From an uncultured Clostridium sp. (lineage in GTDB: Bacteria; Bacillota; Clostridia; Lachnospirales; Lachnospiraceae), in assembly GCA_900553925.1 (NCBI GenBank), contig USFH01000101.1:1-7967 (forward strand): 7,967 nucleotides of DNA, in the 5' to 3' direction. The notes beneath the pieces are model-generated. The model saw only the letters and a list, made by a program, of their open reading frames with translations, had not been told where the DNA came from and made no database searches. The position numbers and the translations under genes were made by a program. Each line of letters begins with the position of its first letter. The stretch's first letter is position 1. Below are positions 7,091 to 7,967 of the stretch, piece after piece.

Positions 7091-7918
7091 TCTTACCACC
7101 TCCTCCGGGTTGTGGATGTACTCAGATATTTCTTCAAAGATTTCATTCATCCACGGATATTTCTGACATAGAAGAGAAGCATCTTCGTATGTATTTGTTG
7201 CAAGCAATGATAGCCAAGCGGTAAGCTCTTTATCATCTTTAGCATATCCAACTTCTCGAAAAACGTCAAGAGATATCAGGTAGAATTCTTGGAGAAATTC
7301 GAGGTTTAATCCTGTATCAAAAGTGATTTTTCCATGATGTAGATATTTGTCAGCCACAGGTTCAGCGTGAAATGCCTGATAGACAGGAGCGTTCGTTGTT
7401 TCTGAATCTGTATTTTCAAATATCACGATAGTATAGACTTTATTGATTGCTGAATAATTAAAATGTTTCTTTAATCGATTTTTAACCTGTTCATACTGAC
7501 GTAACAATAAATCAGCAGAATAACAAGACATTCGTTCGGTTGGGAAAGCTGCTGACAGTTTCTGTATTTCCACTGTGGTAATAGAACCATTTGCGAGACG
7601 AACAACAATATCCATAATGAGTAATGAATTTCCTTTGAGCAATGTGTCTTCGTTCGAAAGGATTTCTGTTACGGTAACCTCTTGACCGAGTATTGAAGAA
7701 ATCAATCGGGAGAGACGGTCTGGGTGAGTATCTGCATTGAAGATGCGTTTAAAAAACGGATCATAAGTTAATGGCAGAGTACGTTTACTCAAGAAAAAGT
7801 CTTGTACGAGAATCTTCCAGTCTGGGCGAAAGGAATTGTATAGTGCATTTGCAACTGGGTAGGTAGCAATATATTGTTCCACAGATGCAACGTCAGAAAA
7901 TAAATTAGTTTTAACCAT
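6860..7918 (-). CDS. Rpn-family recombination-promoting nuclease / PD-(D/E)XK putative transposase
   Basis: Predicted DNA endonuclease of the PD-(D/E)XK family often labelled 'putative transposase'. Rpn members in E. coli promote RecA-independent recombination and can act as toxic anti-phage proteins. It has 352 residues. DPFFKRIF (53-60) opens the nuclease domain. D103 in a hydrophobic strand (LLIMDIVV) and E117-x-Q119 in VEIQK form the catalytic D...ExQ signature, with the ExK lysine replaced by glutamine as is common in this family. The SCYSADLLLRQY segment (131-142) is also typical. The C-terminal third is helical and charged, with possible coiled coil near 297-325. The start at 7918 has AGGAGG 8 nt upstream. 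Base composition looks more A+T-rich than in thrS or hcp, which may reflect transfer. No terminal repeats or partner gene are seen. An internal start site is described separately. Confidence 0.87.
   Translation of the reverse strand: MVKTNLFSDVASVEQYIATYPVANALYNSFRPDWKILVQDFFLSKRTLPLTYDPFFKRIFNADTHPDRLSRLISSILGQEVTVTEILSNEDTLLKGNSLLIMDIVVRLANGSITTVEIQKLSAAFPTERMSCYSADLLLRQYEQVKNRLKKHFNYSAINKVYTIVIFENTDSETTNAPVYQAFHAEPVADKYLHHGKITFDTGLNLEFLQEFYLISLDVFREVGYAKDDKELTAWLSLLATNTYEDASLLCQKYPWMNEIFEEISEYIHNPEEVVRMFSEALKMMDDNMYQYMADQHMALVKEQQGKIDNLCILLIEQMKENKKSKEDAVKDLVAACDLSYDKAKELVDKNW
7097..7106 (-). promoter_or_regulatory. Internal Shine-Dalgarno inside the Rpn gene
   Basis: On the minus strand these bases read GGAGGAGGTG, including AGGAGGTG (7097-7104), eight bases matching the anti-Shine-Dalgarno consensus. 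It is formed by codons for P-E-E-V using CCG GAG GAG GTG, and leads to the ATG at 7090. Other internal ATGs checked, codons 102 and 130, have no such site. Confidence 0.6.
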
Positions 7919-7926
7919 ATGAGAAT

Positions 7927-7932
7927 CCTCCT
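7927..7932 (-). promoter_or_regulatory. Rpn gene ribosome binding site
   Basis: The minus strand reads AGGAGG, 8 nt before the ATG at 7918. The remaining 35 bp to the window edge show no convincing promoter. Confidence 0.88.
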
Positions 7933-7967
7933 AAGTGATATGATTTTGGTATAAATGTACGGGTGAC

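Noticed and set aside
6838..7224. 128-aa plus-strand ORF overlapping the terminator
   Set aside because: Antisense shadow of the Rpn gene starting inside the terminator hairpin.
1..7967. CRISPR array, tRNA or rRNA gene, insertion-sequence ends
   Set aside because: No regularly spaced direct repeats, no cloverleaf and no IS-type transposase with flanking inverted repeats were seen; the Rpn protein is a PD-(D/E)XK nuclease, not a DDE transposase.

Overview
The window looks like chromosomal DNA of an anaerobic Clostridia species, most probably Lachnospiraceae. The reasons are strong AGGAGG-type ribosome sites, a T-box leader in front of a threonyl-tRNA synthetase, an oxygen-sensitive class I hybrid-cluster protein, a large two-module FtsX permease and an Rpn/PD-(D/E)XK 'putative transposase'. 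This placement is inferred from gene content; no 16S or other marker is present.

Layout, left to right. (1) Positions 1-1415, plus strand: the C-terminal part of a large FtsX/MacB-type ABC permease, entering from outside the window. (2) 1425-2996, minus strand: hcp, converging on the permease with only 9 bp between the stop codons. (3) 2997-3590: a 594-bp non-coding region with, in order, the hcp ribosome site and leader with an inverted repeat, a strong extended -10 promoter pointing right, a threonine T-box riboswitch (specifier ACC) with its terminator, and then a 200-bp imperfect palindrome between that terminator and the thrS ribosome site. (4) 3591-5354: thrS, encoding a ThrRS that lacks the N-terminal TGS domain. 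(5) 5358-6791: a membrane-anchored phospholipase D/cardiolipin-synthase-like protein, 3 bp behind thrS and with no ribosome site of its own. (6) 6812-6858: a hairpin terminator with A/T tracts on both sides, able to serve both flanking genes. (7) 6860-7918, minus strand: an Rpn-family nuclease gene that looks more A+T-rich than its neighbours.

How the genes work together: thrS and the PLD gene form an apparent operon controlled by tRNA-Thr charging through the T-box. hcp is transcribed divergently from the same intergenic region and its likely -35 overlaps that of thrS. The permease and the Rpn nuclease are separate units.

Two observations deserve most attention. The Rpn nuclease gene contains a near-ideal internal Shine-Dalgarno and ATG in frame, predicted to make a 76-residue C-terminal protein; this matches the intragenic-antitoxin arrangement known for E. 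coli Rpn proteins. The 200-bp palindrome in the thrS leader pairs in at least five ordered blocks and may be a MITE-like element or a large leader RNA hairpin.
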